This document shows positions 1-8,947 of a stretch of DNA of 64,000 nucleotides, piece after piece. Within the stretch, counting starts at the first letter, position 1. Each line of letters starts with the position of its first letter. The DNA is taken from positions 1 to 64,000 of the forward strand of contig NZ_JAUXZE010000082.1 in assembly GCF_030694085.1 (NCBI RefSeq), given 5' to 3'. The DNA comes from Tabrizicola sp. (GTDB taxonomy: Bacteria; Pseudomonadota; Alphaproteobacteria; Rhodobacterales; Rhodobacteraceae). Made by a program: the position numbers and the translations under genes. The notes under the pieces were generated by a model that saw nothing but the letters and a program-made list of their open reading frames with translations, did no database searches and was not told the origin of the DNA.

Positions 1-518
1 AAGGCGTCGTCAGCCTCGATTCGATCTGCCATCTCGATGCGCCCGCCAAGGCGGCGGTGGCGGAGCTGATCGACGCCCGCGTGAAGCGGCGCGAACTGAT
101 GCCGGTCGGAATCGAAGACTCGACCGTGCCGCACTGGATGCCGCGCGAGGGGATGGAAGCCGCGGCGCCGCAGCCCGACCTCGTCCACATTCTCTCGCCC
201 TTCGATCCGCTGATCATCCAGCGCAAGCGGCTGAAGCTGTTTTTCGGCTATGCCCACGCGTTCGAGGCCTATCTGCCGAAGGAGAAGCGCGTCTTCGGCT
301 ATTTCGGCCTGCCCGTGCTGATCGGCGACAGGGTCGTGGCGGTGCTCGACCTCAAGACCGACCGCCAGGCGGGGCGGCTGCTGATCCAGCAATGGACGTG
401 GCTCGACAGGCAGGAGAGCCCGGAGCGGAAGGCGCTGATCGAGGCGGAACTGGCGCGGTTCGAGCGGTTTCAGCTGGCCAAGGACGTCGCCGTTCCTGTC
501 GGGTCAGACGATGCCTGA
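1..518 (+). CDS. YcaQ/AlkX-type winged-helix DNA glycosylase, 5' end outside window
   Basis: The reading frame is open from base 3, so this is the C-terminal 171 or so residues of a longer protein. The segments LSPFDPLIIQRKR, KRVFGYFGLPVLIGDR and DLKTDRQAGRL match the C-terminal part of the HTH_42/YcaQ family. Those proteins are winged-helix DNA glycosylases that unhook interstrand crosslinks and remove alkylated bases. The catalytic N-terminal half is not visible, so activity cannot be judged. A methionine at base 57 is internal. The gene ends just before a palindromic repeat. Confidence 0.75.
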   Translation, partial: GVVSLDSICHLDAPAKAAVAELIDARVKRRELMPVGIEDSTVPHWMPREGMEAAAPQPDLVHILSPFDPLIIQRKRLKLFFGYAHAFEAYLPKEKRVFGYFGLPVLIGDRVVAVLDLKTDRQAGRLLIQQWTWLDRQESPERKALIEAELARFERFQLAKDVAVPVGSDDA

Positions 519-520
519 CC

Positions 521-598
521 GTCATTGCGAGCGCAGCGAAGCAATCCAGATCGGCTCGCTCGACGGCCCCTGGATTGCTTCGCTGCGCTCGCAATGAC
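521..598. repeat. Perfect 29-bp inverted repeat, dispersed-palindrome type
   Basis: Arms at 521-549 and 570-598 are exact reverse complements, separated by 20 bases, and can form a long hairpin just after the YcaQ-like stop. The arm starts GTCATTGCGAGCGCAGCG and resembles a dispersed extragenic palindrome common in Hyphomicrobiales genomes (recalled, not searched). There is no T-tract, so it is not a classical terminator. From 599 to 746 nothing else was recognised. Confidence 0.85.
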
Positions 599-746
599 CG
601 AGAAGCCCCCGCTCAGACACGCCCGCCGCAAAATCGTCCATTTCTGGAGTGCCTTTCGTCCCGCCGAACGGCAAGCACAATGGAGCCGTCGGGTGACGAG
701 GTATGATCTCGCGACGCTGGCCGCCCTCACCGGATCGGCAGGGTGA

Positions 747-1403
747 ATGCAGGCGAGGCGGGCACGCATCACGGACCTGCGCCCAGCCCTGGCCGGCGCG
801 ACCCTGTTGCATCTCCTGCTGCTGGCGGCGCTCGGGTCGCTGTCGATCCGGCCATTGCTCGATGTGGCGCCTCAAGCCGAGACCAGCGTCGAGGTCGAAC
901 TGCTGACACCAGGCGCGTTCGAGGCGATGACCCAGCCTGGGCCGATCGAGGCGCCGCCGGGCGGGCTGCCCGAGCAGCCGCCGAGCGCCAAAGCCGCCCC
1001 GCCCACCGAGCCGGGCGGCATGGTCAAAGCGAGCCGGCTGATGGCAGCGGAGGCGCTCGCTCACCCCCTGAGCCGGCAGGCGCGGGAGATGCTGCCGCTT
1101 CTGGCGGCGGATGAGCGCGCCGAGCAGCTCTGCGGCCTGGAGGCGATGAGCCAGATCCATGCCTGGAAAAGCGACTTCGAGCCGGACCGGGTGACGGCCT
1201 ATGCGAAGGGCGCGACAAAGCTGGCCGGCCGCGCCCTCATCGCCGACGGCGCGGCGTTCCGCAGCAAGCGCCGCTGGTACGATCTGCACTTCCGCTGCGA
1301 ACTCAGCCCCGATCAGGCGGCGGTCGTCGCCTTCGCCTTTCGCGTCGGCGAGCCCGTGCCGCGCAGCCAATGGGCGAAGCTCGGTCTGCCGGAGCGGTAC
1401 TGA
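747..1403 (+). CDS. DUF930 domain protein, membrane-anchored
   Basis: 218 residues. A hydrophobic segment at about residues 17-38 looks like an N-terminal membrane anchor or uncleaved signal. It is followed by a proline-rich linker (about 55-92) and then the conserved domain with LSRQAREMLPLLAADERAEQ, LCGLEAM and ADGAAFRSKRRWYDLHFRC. This pattern is DUF930, a family I know mainly from Hyphomicrobiales, of unknown function. The two domain cysteines (LCGLEAM and FRCELS) could pair in the periplasm. It stands alone between a repeat and a convergent Nudix gene. Confidence 0.75.
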   Translation: MQARRARITDLRPALAGATLLHLLLLAALGSLSIRPLLDVAPQAETSVEVELLTPGAFEAMTQPGPIEAPPGGLPEQPPSAKAAPPTEPGGMVKASRLMAAEALAHPLSRQAREMLPLLAADERAEQLCGLEAMSQIHAWKSDFEPDRVTAYAKGATKLAGRALIADGAAFRSKRRWYDLHFRCELSPDQAAVVAFAFRVGEPVPRSQWAKLGLPERY

Positions 1404-1410
1404 GCCGCGC

Positions 1411-1815
1411 TCACGCCCCCAGCAGATCGATCAGATGCGGGATCAGCGGCTCGTCGGCAGGCGGCATGGCGAGCTCCCGCAGCTTGGCCGGACGGACCCA
1501 TTTCAGCGCCTGCGCCTCGCGGGAGGCGACCTGCCCTTCCCAGCGACGGCAGATATAGAGCGGCATCAGCAGGTGGAACTCGGGATAGGCGAAACTGGCG
1601 AAGGTCAGCGGCGCCAGGCACTCCTCCTTGACCGTGATGCCGAGCTCTTCGGACAGCTCACGGATCAGCGCCGGCTCCGGCCGCTCGCCCGCCTCCAGCT
1701 TGCCGCCCGGAAACTCCCACAGCCCGGCCAGCGCCTTGCCCTGCGGCCGCTGGGCCACCAGCACGCGGTTGTCGGAATCGATCAGGGCGCAGGCGACGAC
1801 GAGGAGAAGCTTCAC
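1411..1815 (-). CDS. mutT: Nudix hydrolase, MutT-like (8-oxo-dGTP diphosphatase)
   Basis: 134 residues. The Nudix box spans residues 37-59 (GGKLEAGERPEPALIRELSEEL) with the RELSEE core that binds Mg2+. The upstream GLWEFPGGK matches the MutT family, which hydrolyses 8-oxo-dGTP to prevent A:T to C:G transversions. Length is normal for MutT. It lies 8 bp downstream of the lipoprotein gene on the same strand and is probably cotranscribed with it. Substrate is inferred from family resemblance; related Nudix enzymes use other nucleotides. Confidence 0.85.
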   Translation of the reverse strand: MKLLLVVACALIDSDNRVLVAQRPQGKALAGLWEFPGGKLEAGERPEPALIRELSEELGITVKEECLAPLTFASFAYPEFHLLMPLYICRRWEGQVASREAQALKWVRPAKLRELAMPPADEPLIPHLIDLLGA

Positions 1816-1823
1816 GGATGGAC

Positions 1824-2330
1824 TCAGTAGCCGGAGAGGATGACGTGCAGGGGTTGCGTCTCCTTACCCGTCACGGTGACGCTGTCATAGACCGAGCCGC
1901 CCTCGCGCGTGAGCGCATCCTCGTCGCCCCAGATCACCTGCGTCGTCACGAAGTAGTCGCCCGGCGCCACCTTCTCGAAGACGAAGCGGCCATTCGACTC
2001 CGCCTTGGTGGTGCGGGTGTACTCGCCATAGGCGGGATCGGGGTTGTCGTCGCGGGGATAGCCGCGATGCGGCACGAATTTGCGCGGGCCATAGAAGTTG
2101 GCGAAGCGCTCGCGCGAGTAGCCCGTGGCCGGCACGAGGCGCACCAGCTGCCCGGCCGCGTTCACGACCGCACCGCTCGGCTTGGTGCGGAAGGCGTGGC
2201 CGGTGATCGTGGTCGTGCCGGTCTTCCTGATGAAGGCCGCTTCCTCGACCGAAAACGCGACGGTCGCCGGCTTGCGTTCGACGCAAGCGGACAACGCCAA
2301 GGCGAGAACGATCCCCAGCCCGATCCTCAT
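1824..2330 (-). CDS. Lipoprotein with carboxypeptidase-regulatory-like fold
   Basis: 168 residues from the ATG at 2330, preceded by a good ribosome site (GAGGGGG, 8 bases upstream). The N-terminus MRIGLGIVLALALSAC is a lipoprotein signal with lipobox LSAC, so the mature protein is probably lipidated and periplasmic. The rest includes NGRFVFEKVAPGDYFV, typical of Ig-like carboxypeptidase-regulatory domains. Function is unknown. It sits between the DMT exporter gene and the Nudix gene in one direction. A longer frame with an upstream start at 2363 lacks a ribosome site. Confidence 0.65.
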   Translation of the reverse strand: MRIGLGIVLALALSACVERKPATVAFSVEEAAFIRKTGTTTITGHAFRTKPSGAVVNAAGQLVRLVPATGYSRERFANFYGPRKFVPHRGYPRDDNPDPAYGEYTRTTKAESNGRFVFEKVAPGDYFVTTQVIWGDEDALTREGGSVYDSVTVTGKETQPLHVILSGY

Positions 2331-2343
2331 GCCGCTCGCCCCC

Positions 2344-3267
2344 TCAGGCAGACCTGGCCGCACGCTGCGACGTCGTCACCAGGAAGACGCCAGCGAGGAT
2401 GATGCAACCGCCGATGATCTGCCGCAACTCCAGCGTTTCCCCGAGCACGACGATGCCGAGGATCGTCGCCACCGTCGGCACGAGATAGCCCGTCATCGCC
2501 GCCTTCGTCGGTCCCGCGGCTCGGATCAGCCGCATGAACACCGCCATCGGAACGGCCGTGGCGAGCAGGCCGAGCGCCAGCATCGCCGGGACATGGTCCG
2601 CCATCGGCGCGAATGCGGCGGGGCCGGCGAAGACCAGCGTCAGCACCAGCGCGACGAGGCCGGAGACCACCTGCTGACCGAGCGCCAGCCGCGCCGGATC
2701 ACCGGCCGAGGCGGGAATGACACGGGCATAGAGATTGCCGATGCTGTAGCCCAGCATGACACCGACCATGGCGAGCACGCCGAGCGCCGTGCCGCCGCCC
2801 TCGACCAGGCGCGGGCCGATCAGCAGCGCGACGCCGGCCATGCCGAGCAAGATGCCGATCAGGCGGCGCGGCCCCATCCGCTCCTCGGCGAACAGGAAAT
2901 GCGCAAAGACCGCCGTCACCAGCGGCCCGCCGGCCTGGATCATCGCGGCCGGCCCGCTGGCGAGCTGGACCAGCGCGTAGGCCACCAGCACGTTCGGCAC
3001 CCAGCCATTGGTGGTGCCGAGCACGAGCCAGTGGCGGATCTCGTCGCGCCGCGGCAGCGGGCTCTGGCGCAGCCAGACGACATAGGCCGCGAGCGCCGCC
3101 GCCCCGATCAGCCCGCGCCCGGCGGCGAGCGCAAGCGGCGAGATCGCGCCGCCCGTCAGCTTGATGAACAGGAAGCTCGAGCCCCAGAAGAACGAGCAGA
3201 CCAGCAGATGCGCGAGGACGAAGGCGCGGCTGGGGCCGGTGGGTGAACCTGCGAGCCCCGGCGTCAT
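2344..3267 (-). CDS. DMT-superfamily EamA transporter
   Basis: 307 residues forming about ten hydrophobic helices in two homologous halves, as in EamA/RhaT-type drug/metabolite transporters of the inner membrane. Hallmarks include FFWGSSFLFIKLTGG near the N-terminus and LGETLELRQIIGGCIILAG near the C-terminus. Such proteins usually export amino acids or metabolites, but the substrate cannot be told from sequence. Its stop lies 13 bp upstream of the chosen lipoprotein start. The tail KSA-like AARSA is ordinary. Confidence 0.85.
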   Translation of the reverse strand: MTPGLAGSPTGPSRAFVLAHLLVCSFFWGSSFLFIKLTGGAISPLALAAGRGLIGAAALAAYVVWLRQSPLPRRDEIRHWLVLGTTNGWVPNVLVAYALVQLASGPAAMIQAGGPLVTAVFAHFLFAEERMGPRRLIGILLGMAGVALLIGPRLVEGGGTALGVLAMVGVMLGYSIGNLYARVIPASAGDPARLALGQQVVSGLVALVLTLVFAGPAAFAPMADHVPAMLALGLLATAVPMAVFMRLIRAAGPTKAAMTGYLVPTVATILGIVVLGETLELRQIIGGCIILAGVFLVTTSQRAARSA

Positions 3268-3280
3268 ATGCTGCGAGCCC

Positions 3281-3384
3281 TCATCCTGAGGAGGCCCGCA
3301 GGGCCGTCTCGAAGGATGGTCCAGATGTCACCGGCGCCTCCAGGAGCATCCTTCGAGACGCCGCTTCGCGGCTCCTCAGGATGA
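3281..3384. repeat. Imperfect inverted repeat (38-bp arms)
   Basis: Arms at 3281-3318 and 3347-3384 pair end to end (outer blocks TCATCCTGAGGAG and CTCCTCAGGATGA, inner blocks GTCTCGAAGGATG and CATCCTTCGAGAC), with a mismatched centre. This is a Hyphomicrobiales-style dispersed palindrome. It lies between the transporter start and the 3' end of argJ. It has no counterpart after 11.3 kb. Confidence 0.8.
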
Positions 3385-3408
3385 AGCCTCGAACAGCAAT
3401 CCCGGCGA

Positions 3409-4659
3409 TCAGGACCGGTAGTCGCCGTTGATCTCGACATAGGCCTTGGTCAAGTCGCAGGTCCAGACGGTGGACTTGCCGCGGCCGAGGCCGAGATCGG
3501 CGGTGATGACGATGTGCTCGCCCTGCATATAGGTCGTGACAGCGTCCTCGTCATAGGAAGCGGCGCGGGCGCCCTGCTGCGCCACCATGATGTCGCCGAA
3601 GGAGATGTCGAGCCGGTCGCGGTCGGCGGGCTCGCCGGCCTTGCCGACCGCCATGACCACGCGGCCCCAGTTGGCGTCCTCGCCGGCGATCGCGGTCTTG
3701 ACCAGCGGCGAATTGGCGATCGAGAGCGCGACCCGCTTGGCCGAACGCGAGGAGACCGCGCCTGCGACCCTGACCTCGACGAACTTGCGCGCGCCCTCAC
3801 CATCCTTGCAGACGAGATGGGCGAGTTCGAGCAGCAGCGAATTCAGCGCGCGCTTGAAGCCCGAGAGCCGGGCATCGCCGATCTCGGTGATCGCCGGGAC
3901 GCCGCGGGCCGCAGCCTTGCCCGTCGCGAACAACATCAGCGTGTCCGAGGTCGAGGTGTCGCTGTCGACGGTGACTGCGTTGAAGGAGCCCTTCACGCCC
4001 TTGGAGAGCAGCGCCTGCAGCACGGGCGCGGCGATCGGCGCATCCGTGAAGACGAAGGAGAGCATCGTCGCCATGTCGGGCGCGATCATGCCGGCGCCCT
4101 TGGCGATGCCGGCGAGCACGACCTCACGGCCGTCGATCTTCGCCCTGCGCGACAACGCCTTGGGGAAGGTGTCGGTGGTCATGATCGCCCGGGCGGCGTC
4201 GATCCAGGGGCCGTCCGCGACGCGCTTGGCGCAATCCTCGAGCACGCCCTCGAACTTGCTCGCGTCGAGCGGCTCGCCGATCACGCCGGTCGAGGCGATG
4301 AAGACCTCCTGCGGTTTGCAGCCCGCGGCCTTGGCCGCGATCTTCGCCGTCAGCGCGACGGAATCGCGGCCCTTGAGCCCGGTGAAGGCGTTGGCATTGC
4401 CGGAGTTGACCACGACGGCCCGGGCCGAGCCCTGCTTCAGGTTCTCGCGGCACCAGTCGACGGGCGCGGAGGGGCATTTCGAGCGGGTGAAGACGCCGGC
4501 GACCTGCGTGCCCTCGTCGAGCAAAGCGAGCCAGACATCGGTGCGGTCCTTGTACTTGATGCCCGCCTCGGCGGTGGCGAAGCGCACGCCGGGGACCGGC
4601 GGAACCTTGGGCTGGCGCTTCGGCGCGAGCGGGGAAACGGGAACATCCTTGCCGGCCAT
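3409..4659 (-). CDS. argJ: Bifunctional ornithine acetyltransferase / N-acetylglutamate synthase
   Basis: 416 residues from the ATG at 4659, which follows AGGAG at an 8-base spacing; an upstream in-frame start at 4758 has no such site. ArgJ moves the acetyl group from N-acetylornithine to glutamate, recycling acetyl in arginine biosynthesis. The family's self-cleavage motif is present as [15 protein letters not shown], with Thr198 as the expected nucleophile of the mature beta chain. Other hallmarks are [12 protein letters not shown] and STGVIGEPL. Length fits the family. It is not next to other arg genes here. Confidence 0.95.
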   Translation of the reverse strand: MAGKDVPVSPLAPKRQPKVPPVPGVRFATAEAGIKYKDRTDVWLALLDEGTQVAGVFTRSKCPSAPVDWCRENLKQGSARAVVVNSGNANAFTGLKGRDSVALTAKIAAKAAGCKPQEVFIASTGVIGEPLDASKFEGVLEDCAKRVADGPWIDAARAIMTTDTFPKALSRRAKIDGREVVLAGIAKGAGMIAPDMATMLSFVFTDAPIAAPVLQALLSKGVKGSFNAVTVDSDTSTSDTLMLFATGKAAARGVPAITEIGDARLSGFKRALNSLLLELAHLVCKDGEGARKFVEVRVAGAVSSRSAKRVALSIANSPLVKTAIAGEDANWGRVVMAVGKAGEPADRDRLDISFGDIMVAQQGARAASYDEDAVTTYMQGEHIVITADLGLGRGKSTVWTCDLTKAYVEINGDYRS

Positions 4660-4780
4660 GATGGCGTCTCCTGTGCGGGAGGCCCGTGTGCCGCAGGGGC
4701 GGCGCGAAGGCAAGGTCGGCATTGTTGTCGGATCGCTATGGCGCCCTCGACGTCGCATTGCATTATGCTATATTCGTTTC

Positions 4781-5035
4781 GTGAAGGTGACGATCTACAG
4801 CAGAGACGCACTGAAGACCTTGCGGGGCCTGCCCACGAACGTCGCTGATCGCATCCGCGGCAAGGTCGAGCAGTACGTCGCCGACCCTGCCTCGCAGTCC
4901 AACAACGTCAAGGCGCTGCAGGGCGAAAAGGGCTATTTGAGGCTCCGCGTCGGAGACTGGCGGGTCATCTTCCGCGAGGACGGCTCGGTCGTGCTGATCG
5001 TCCGCGTCGCGGCGCGCGGGTCTGCCTATGATTGA
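4781..5035 (+). CDS. RelE/ParE-type toxin
   Basis: 84 residues from a GTG at 4781. The RelE fold is recognisable in LKTLRGLPTNVADRIRGKV, LQGEKGYLRLRVGDWRVIF and the closing VVLIVRVAARGSAYD. RelE toxins are ribosome-dependent mRNA interferases; ParE relatives poison gyrase, and the DWRVIF segment favours RelE. The antitoxin follows after 12 bp. The upstream AT-rich tract (4756-4780, with TATGCTATAT) is the likely promoter. No Shine-Dalgarno sequence is visible, so the mRNA may be leaderless. A longer frame open from 3587 is antisense to argJ and not real. Confidence 0.85.
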   Translation: MKVTIYSRDALKTLRGLPTNVADRIRGKVEQYVADPASQSNNVKALQGEKGYLRLRVGDWRVIFREDGSVVLIVRVAARGSAYD

Positions 5036-5047
5036 AAGGACCTGGCC

Positions 5048-5419
5048 ATGAAGGAGCGACTGAAACTGACGATCGACGGCGAGGACTACGTCGCACTGTC
5101 GCGCGATGCCTATGACCGCCTTATCGAGGCGGCCGAGGATGCGGCCGACTCCGCGGCCATCGCCCGCTTCGAGCAGCGTCTCGCCGCGGGCGAGGAGGAG
5201 TTCGTCCCCTCCGCCATCGTCGATCGCATTCTCGCGGGCGAGAACCTGGTGCGGGTCTGGCGCGAGCATCGCGGGCTGACCGTCAGCGCATTGGCCGAGA
5301 TGGCGGGCATCGCCCAGCCCTATCTCTCGCAGATCGAGACCGGCAAGCGCGAGGGCACGCTGCAGACGATGAAGAAGATCGCCGGGGCGCTGCGCGTGAA
5401 ACTCGATGACCTGGTCTGA
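5048..5419 (+). CDS. XRE-family antitoxin of the RelE pair
   Basis: 123 residues. The N-terminal half (about 1-60) is acidic and helical and begins with a DGEDYVALSRDAYDRL segment like those that bind RelE toxins. Residues 67-120 form a Cro/C1 helix-turn-helix (LAEMAGIAQPYLSQIETGKR). It probably neutralises the toxin and represses the shared promoter, as in HigBA/RelBE-like modules where the toxin gene comes first. The ABC ATPase gene starts 3 bp after its stop, so read-through is likely. Confidence 0.85.
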   Translation: MKERLKLTIDGEDYVALSRDAYDRLIEAAEDAADSAAIARFEQRLAAGEEEFVPSAIVDRILAGENLVRVWREHRGLTVSALAEMAGIAQPYLSQIETGKREGTLQTMKKIAGALRVKLDDLV

Positions 5420-5422
5420 TCG

Positions 5423-6187
5423 GTGAGCCTTACCGCCTCCGATCTGGTTTACGGCTACCGCGAACGCGTCATTGGTCGCGATATCGTCGTGTCGCTTGCC
5501 CGTGGCGAGGTCCTGGCCCTGCTCGGCCCCAATGGCAGCGGCAAGACCACGCTGTTGAAAACCCTGCTCGGGCTCCTGCCGGCTCGGAGCGGGACGCTGC
5601 TGCTCGACGACCGCCCCCTCGCTGCGCTGTCGCCGCCAGAACGGGCGCGGTCGCTCGGCTATGTGCCCCAGGCCCATGCCGGAACCTTCGCCTTCACCGT
5701 CGAGACCGTGGTGCTGATGGGGCGCAGCGCCCATGCCGGGCTCTTCACCGCCCCCTCAGCCCGCGACCACACGGTTGCCTTCGCGATGCTGGAGCGACTC
5801 GGCATCGCGCGCCTGGCGCAGCGGCCCTATACGGAGATTTCGGGCGGGGAGCGCCAGCTCGTGCTGATCGCCCGCGCCTTGGCGCAGGAGCCGGCCTATG
5901 TCGTCCTGGACGAGCCGACCGCGAGCCTCGACTTCGGCAATCAGGGCCGGGTGATGCAGGAGATCCGCCGGCTCGCGGCGGAAGGCCTCGGCGTGCTGTT
6001 CACGACGCATGATCCCAACCAGGCTTTGCGCCATGCCGACCGCGTCATGATGATCCGCGACGGGCAGGCCATCGCCAGCGGGGGCGCCATGGATCTGCTC
6101 ACGCCCGAACGACTGCAGCGCCTCTACGGCGTCGGCATCGAGACCGTGCGGGACGGCGATGGCCGTATCGCTTTCCTACCCGGCTAG
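5423..6187 (+). CDS. ABC transporter ATPase, FecE/BtuD-like, without partners
   Basis: 254 residues, GTG start. Complete ATPase motifs: Walker A GPNGSGKT (35-42), signature ISGGE (139-143), Walker B VVLDEP (159-164), and H-loop TTHDPN. The spacing and LGYVPQAHAGTFAFTVETVVLMGR region resemble ATPases of iron-siderophore, haem or cobalamin importers. No permease or binding-protein gene lies beside it. The neighbours are a toxin-antitoxin pair and a convergent DUF1674 gene. Its partners must be elsewhere, or the gene is a remnant of a larger locus. Confidence 0.85.
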   Translation: MSLTASDLVYGYRERVIGRDIVVSLARGEVLALLGPNGSGKTTLLKTLLGLLPARSGTLLLDDRPLAALSPPERARSLGYVPQAHAGTFAFTVETVVLMGRSAHAGLFTAPSARDHTVAFAMLERLGIARLAQRPYTEISGGERQLVLIARALAQEPAYVVLDEPTASLDFGNQGRVMQEIRRLAAEGLGVLFTTHDPNQALRHADRVMMIRDGQAIASGGAMDLLTPERLQRLYGVGIETVRDGDGRIAFLPG

Positions 6188-6221
6188 CGGCGCAGTCCGA
6201 CGCGGTGCAAACATCCCGCCG

Positions 6222-6452
6222 TCAGAAGTCGCTGGTCAGGCCCTTCACCTCCCAGTCGTTGTAGCGCACCGGCTCGAGCCCGCCGCGGCCGTCGACTTCC
6301 TTGCGGCTGGCGAGATCGGCCGCGCGCGCATCGATCTCGGCCCGTCTCGCCTGCGCCTCGGCGAGTGCGCGCTGCGCCGCCGGCGGCAGCACCCGCGGCG
6401 CGTCCTCGCTGCTGTCCAAACCGATCGGCTTGGGATCGTTTGCCTCGCTCAT
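6222..6452 (-). CDS. DUF1674 / SdhAF4-like succinate dehydrogenase assembly factor
   Basis: 76 residues from the ATG at 6452 (GAGAGA 8 bases upstream). The C-terminal GGRGGLEPVRYNDWEVKG-type signature, here with DGRGGLEPVRYNDWEVKGL and ending in TSDF, is DUF1674, the family of mitochondrial SdhAF4. That factor binds flavinated SdhA before complex II assembly. The N-terminal part is low in conservation. The gene is divergent from htpX, an arrangement I recall as frequent in Hyphomicrobiales. Confidence 0.8.
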   Translation of the reverse strand: MSEANDPKPIGLDSSEDAPRVLPPAAQRALAEAQARRAEIDARAADLASRKEVDGRGGLEPVRYNDWEVKGLTSDF

Positions 6453-6606
6453 CGCCGCATTCTCTCGTTCCAGCTCTGTTGGGGCCGATTCTCTTGCAGG
6501 CTGTTCCCTTGCAGGATCGCCGTCACCTTCACCACATAAGCCTCGAAACCGCATCCGGGGAGTGGCATGTCGCCACGAGCCGTGATGGCGCATGATGGGG
6601 ATGACG

Positions 6607-7533
6607 ATGAACTATGTCCGCACCGGCATGCTGATGGCCGGTCTCACCGCGCTCTTCGGCGCGGTCGGCTATCTGCTCGGCGGCGGCGGCGGCATGCTGA
6701 TGGCGCTGGGCTTCGCCGCCGTCACCAACCTGTTCAGCTACTGGAACTCGGATCGGCTCGCGCTTGCCGCCCACAACGCCCATGAGGTCGACGAACGAAC
6801 CGCGCCGGAGCTCTACGGCATGGTGCGCGACCTCGCGGCGAGGGCCAACATGCCGATGCCGCGCGTCTACCTGATCGACGAGGACCAGCCCAACGCCTTC
6901 GCCACCGGCCGCAACCCGGAAAACGCGGCGGTGGCGGCCACCACGGGCATTCTGCGGACGCTGAGCTATGAGGAGCTGGCGGGCGTGATGGCGCATGAGC
7001 TCGCCCACATCAAGAACCACGACACGCTGACGATGACGATCACCGCCACCATGGCCGGCGCGATCTCCTCGCTCGTGACCTTTGGCATGATGTTCGGCTC
7101 GCGCGAAAACCGGCCCAACCTGATCGTGCAGATCCTGCTCTCGATCCTGGCGCCGATGGCCGCGATGATAATCCAGATGGCGATCTCGCGCTCGCGCGAA
7201 TACGAGGCCGACAAGCTTGGGGCCGAGATCTGCGGCAATCCGATCTGGCTCGCCGATGCGCTGGCGAAAATCGCCGCCGGCGTCGCCCATACGCCGAACG
7301 AGACGGCGGAGGCGAAGCCTGCTACGGCGCACATGTTCATCATCAATCCCCTCACGGCTGGCGGCATGGATTCCCTGTTCTCGACCCACCCCGACACCGG
7401 CAACCGCATTGCCGCGCTGATGGAGCAGGCCCGCGCCATGGGCATCGGCCGCAGCGCCGGCGGCTTCATGAGCCAGGCGGCCCAGAGCCCCTGGAGCGGC
7501 GGAGCCGGCCCCCAGCCCGGCCCCTGGGGCTGA
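6607..7533 (+). CDS. htpX: HtpX membrane zinc metalloprotease
   Basis: 308 residues from ATG 6607, chosen because GGGGA lies 5 bases upstream and family members start MNY; an ATG at 6592 is the alternative. Two hydrophobic segments (about 8-25, 28-44) precede the catalytic motif HELAH (130-134), with a further glutamate in [11 protein letters not shown]. Two more hydrophobic stretches lie at about 148-190. HtpX degrades misfolded inner-membrane proteins alongside FtsH. The tail is rich in Gly, Pro and Gln. Ends 4 bp before the methyltransferase gene. Confidence 0.93.
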   Translation: MNYVRTGMLMAGLTALFGAVGYLLGGGGGMLMALGFAAVTNLFSYWNSDRLALAAHNAHEVDERTAPELYGMVRDLAARANMPMPRVYLIDEDQPNAFATGRNPENAAVAATTGILRTLSYEELAGVMAHELAHIKNHDTLTMTITATMAGAISSLVTFGMMFGSRENRPNLIVQILLSILAPMAAMIIQMAISRSREYEADKLGAEICGNPIWLADALAKIAAGVAHTPNETAEAKPATAHMFIINPLTAGGMDSLFSTHPDTGNRIAALMEQARAMGIGRSAGGFMSQAAQSPWSGGAGPQPGPWG

Positions 7534-7537
7534 TCCG

Positions 7538-8908
7538 GTGGCAAAGGGACACAAGGCGGACGATCTCCACGACGACACCAGCGAGCCTGTCGAGGGCGGC
7601 GGCGGACCGGCGCCGGGCCTGCCGGCGCGCAAGCTCGCAGCGGCCGTCATCGACGAGGTGCTGCGGGCGAAGCTGTCGCTCGACGACACCCATGAGCGGC
7701 TGGCACCGGCCTATCGGCTCGATGCCGCCGACAGCGCTTTGGCGCGCGCCATCGCGATCACCGCCTTTCGCCGGCTTGGCACGATCCAGGAGGCGATCAA
7801 CGCCCGGCTGGAGCGCGGCAGCCCGCGCAATTCCGGGCCGTTCGAGCCGATCATGGTGGCGGCCGCGGCGCAGATCCTCTTTCTCGACGTGCCCGACCAT
7901 GCCGCCGTCGATCTCGCCATCCGCCAGCTCCACGAGGATGCGCGCTCCTCGCGCTATGTCTCGCTCGGCAATGCGTTGCTGCGCCGGCTTGCCCGCGAGC
8001 GCGAGGCGATCCTCGCCGAGGCCGTCGACCCTTTCCTCGACACGCCCGAATGGCTCGCCGAGAGCTGGATGGAGAGCTATGGCGAGGAAACCGCCGCCGC
8101 CATTGCCGAAAGCCACCGCGACGAGCCGCCGCTCGATATCTCCGTGAAATCGGATCCCGAGGGTTGGACCGAGAGGCTCGACGGCCTACTGTTGCCGACG
8201 GGCTCGGTCCGCCTGCGCGAGCGCGGCGGCATCACCGGCCTGGCAGGCTTCGACGAAGGCGCCTGGTGGGTGCAGGACGCTGCCGCCGCCCTGCCGGTGC
8301 GCCTGCTCGCGCCACAGCCGGGTGAGCGGATCGCCGATCTCTGCGCCGCACCCGGCGGCAAGACCGCACAGCTCGCGGCAATGGGAGCCTCGGTCACTGC
8401 CGTCGACCGCTCGGGCCCGCGCCTGCGCCGGCTGCGCGCCAATCTGGAGCGGCTCGCCCTGTCTGCGGAGATCGTCACCAAGGATGCGACTCTCTGGGAC
8501 GCCGATCCCTTCGACGCCGTGCTGCTCGACGCCCCCTGCAGTGCCACCGGGACCATCCGCCGCCACCCCGACGTCGCCTGGACCAAGTCGCCGGAGGATC
8601 GTGACAAGCTCGTCGCCCTCCAGGCGCGGCTGCTCGAGGCCGCCGCCCGGCTGACAAGGCCCGGCGGCCGGCTGGTCTACTGCACCTGTTCGCTCGAACC
8701 CCAGGAGGGCGAGGCGCAGATCGAGGCCTTCCTGAAGTCCCATCCCGACTTCGCGCGCAAGCCGGTCGAGGCCGACGAGATCGGTGGCCTCGGTGAGGCG
8801 ATCGACCGCAACGGCGACCTCAGGACTCTGCCGCACCAGCTGCGCAACGAGACGCCGCGGCTCTCGGGATGGAGCGGATTTTACGCAAGCCGCCTGATCA
8901 GGCTATGA
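7538..8908 (+). CDS. rsmB: RsmB-type 16S rRNA m5C methyltransferase
   Basis: 456 residues, GTG start. The first ~150 residues form a NusB-like RNA-binding domain (DSALARAIAITAFRRLG). The rest is the NOL1/NOP2/Sun methyltransferase fold with SAM loop DLCAAPGGKT. Motif IV is DAPCSATGT (Cys334) and motif VI is CTCS (Cys384, catalytic), the paired cysteines of RNA m5C methyltransferases. RsmB modifies C967 of 16S rRNA. It lies directly after htpX and 39 bp before the heparinase gene, an order shared by many alphaproteobacteria. Confidence 0.9.
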   Translation: MAKGHKADDLHDDTSEPVEGGGGPAPGLPARKLAAAVIDEVLRAKLSLDDTHERLAPAYRLDAADSALARAIAITAFRRLGTIQEAINARLERGSPRNSGPFEPIMVAAAAQILFLDVPDHAAVDLAIRQLHEDARSSRYVSLGNALLRRLAREREAILAEAVDPFLDTPEWLAESWMESYGEETAAAIAESHRDEPPLDISVKSDPEGWTERLDGLLLPTGSVRLRERGGITGLAGFDEGAWWVQDAAAALPVRLLAPQPGERIADLCAAPGGKTAQLAAMGASVTAVDRSGPRLRRLRANLERLALSAEIVTKDATLWDADPFDAVLLDAPCSATGTIRRHPDVAWTKSPEDRDKLVALQARLLEAAARLTRPGGRLVYCTCSLEPQEGEAQIEAFLKSHPDFARKPVEADEIGGLGEAIDRNGDLRTLPHQLRNETPRLSGWSGFYASRLIRL

Positions 8909-8947
8909 CGTCACGGGGAATCGCAAAGGCGTGTCACGCCGGGCGTC

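Noticed and set aside
521..598. Terminator or CRISPR repeat
   Set aside because: Single inverted pair, no T-tract and no spacer series; fits a dispersed palindrome.
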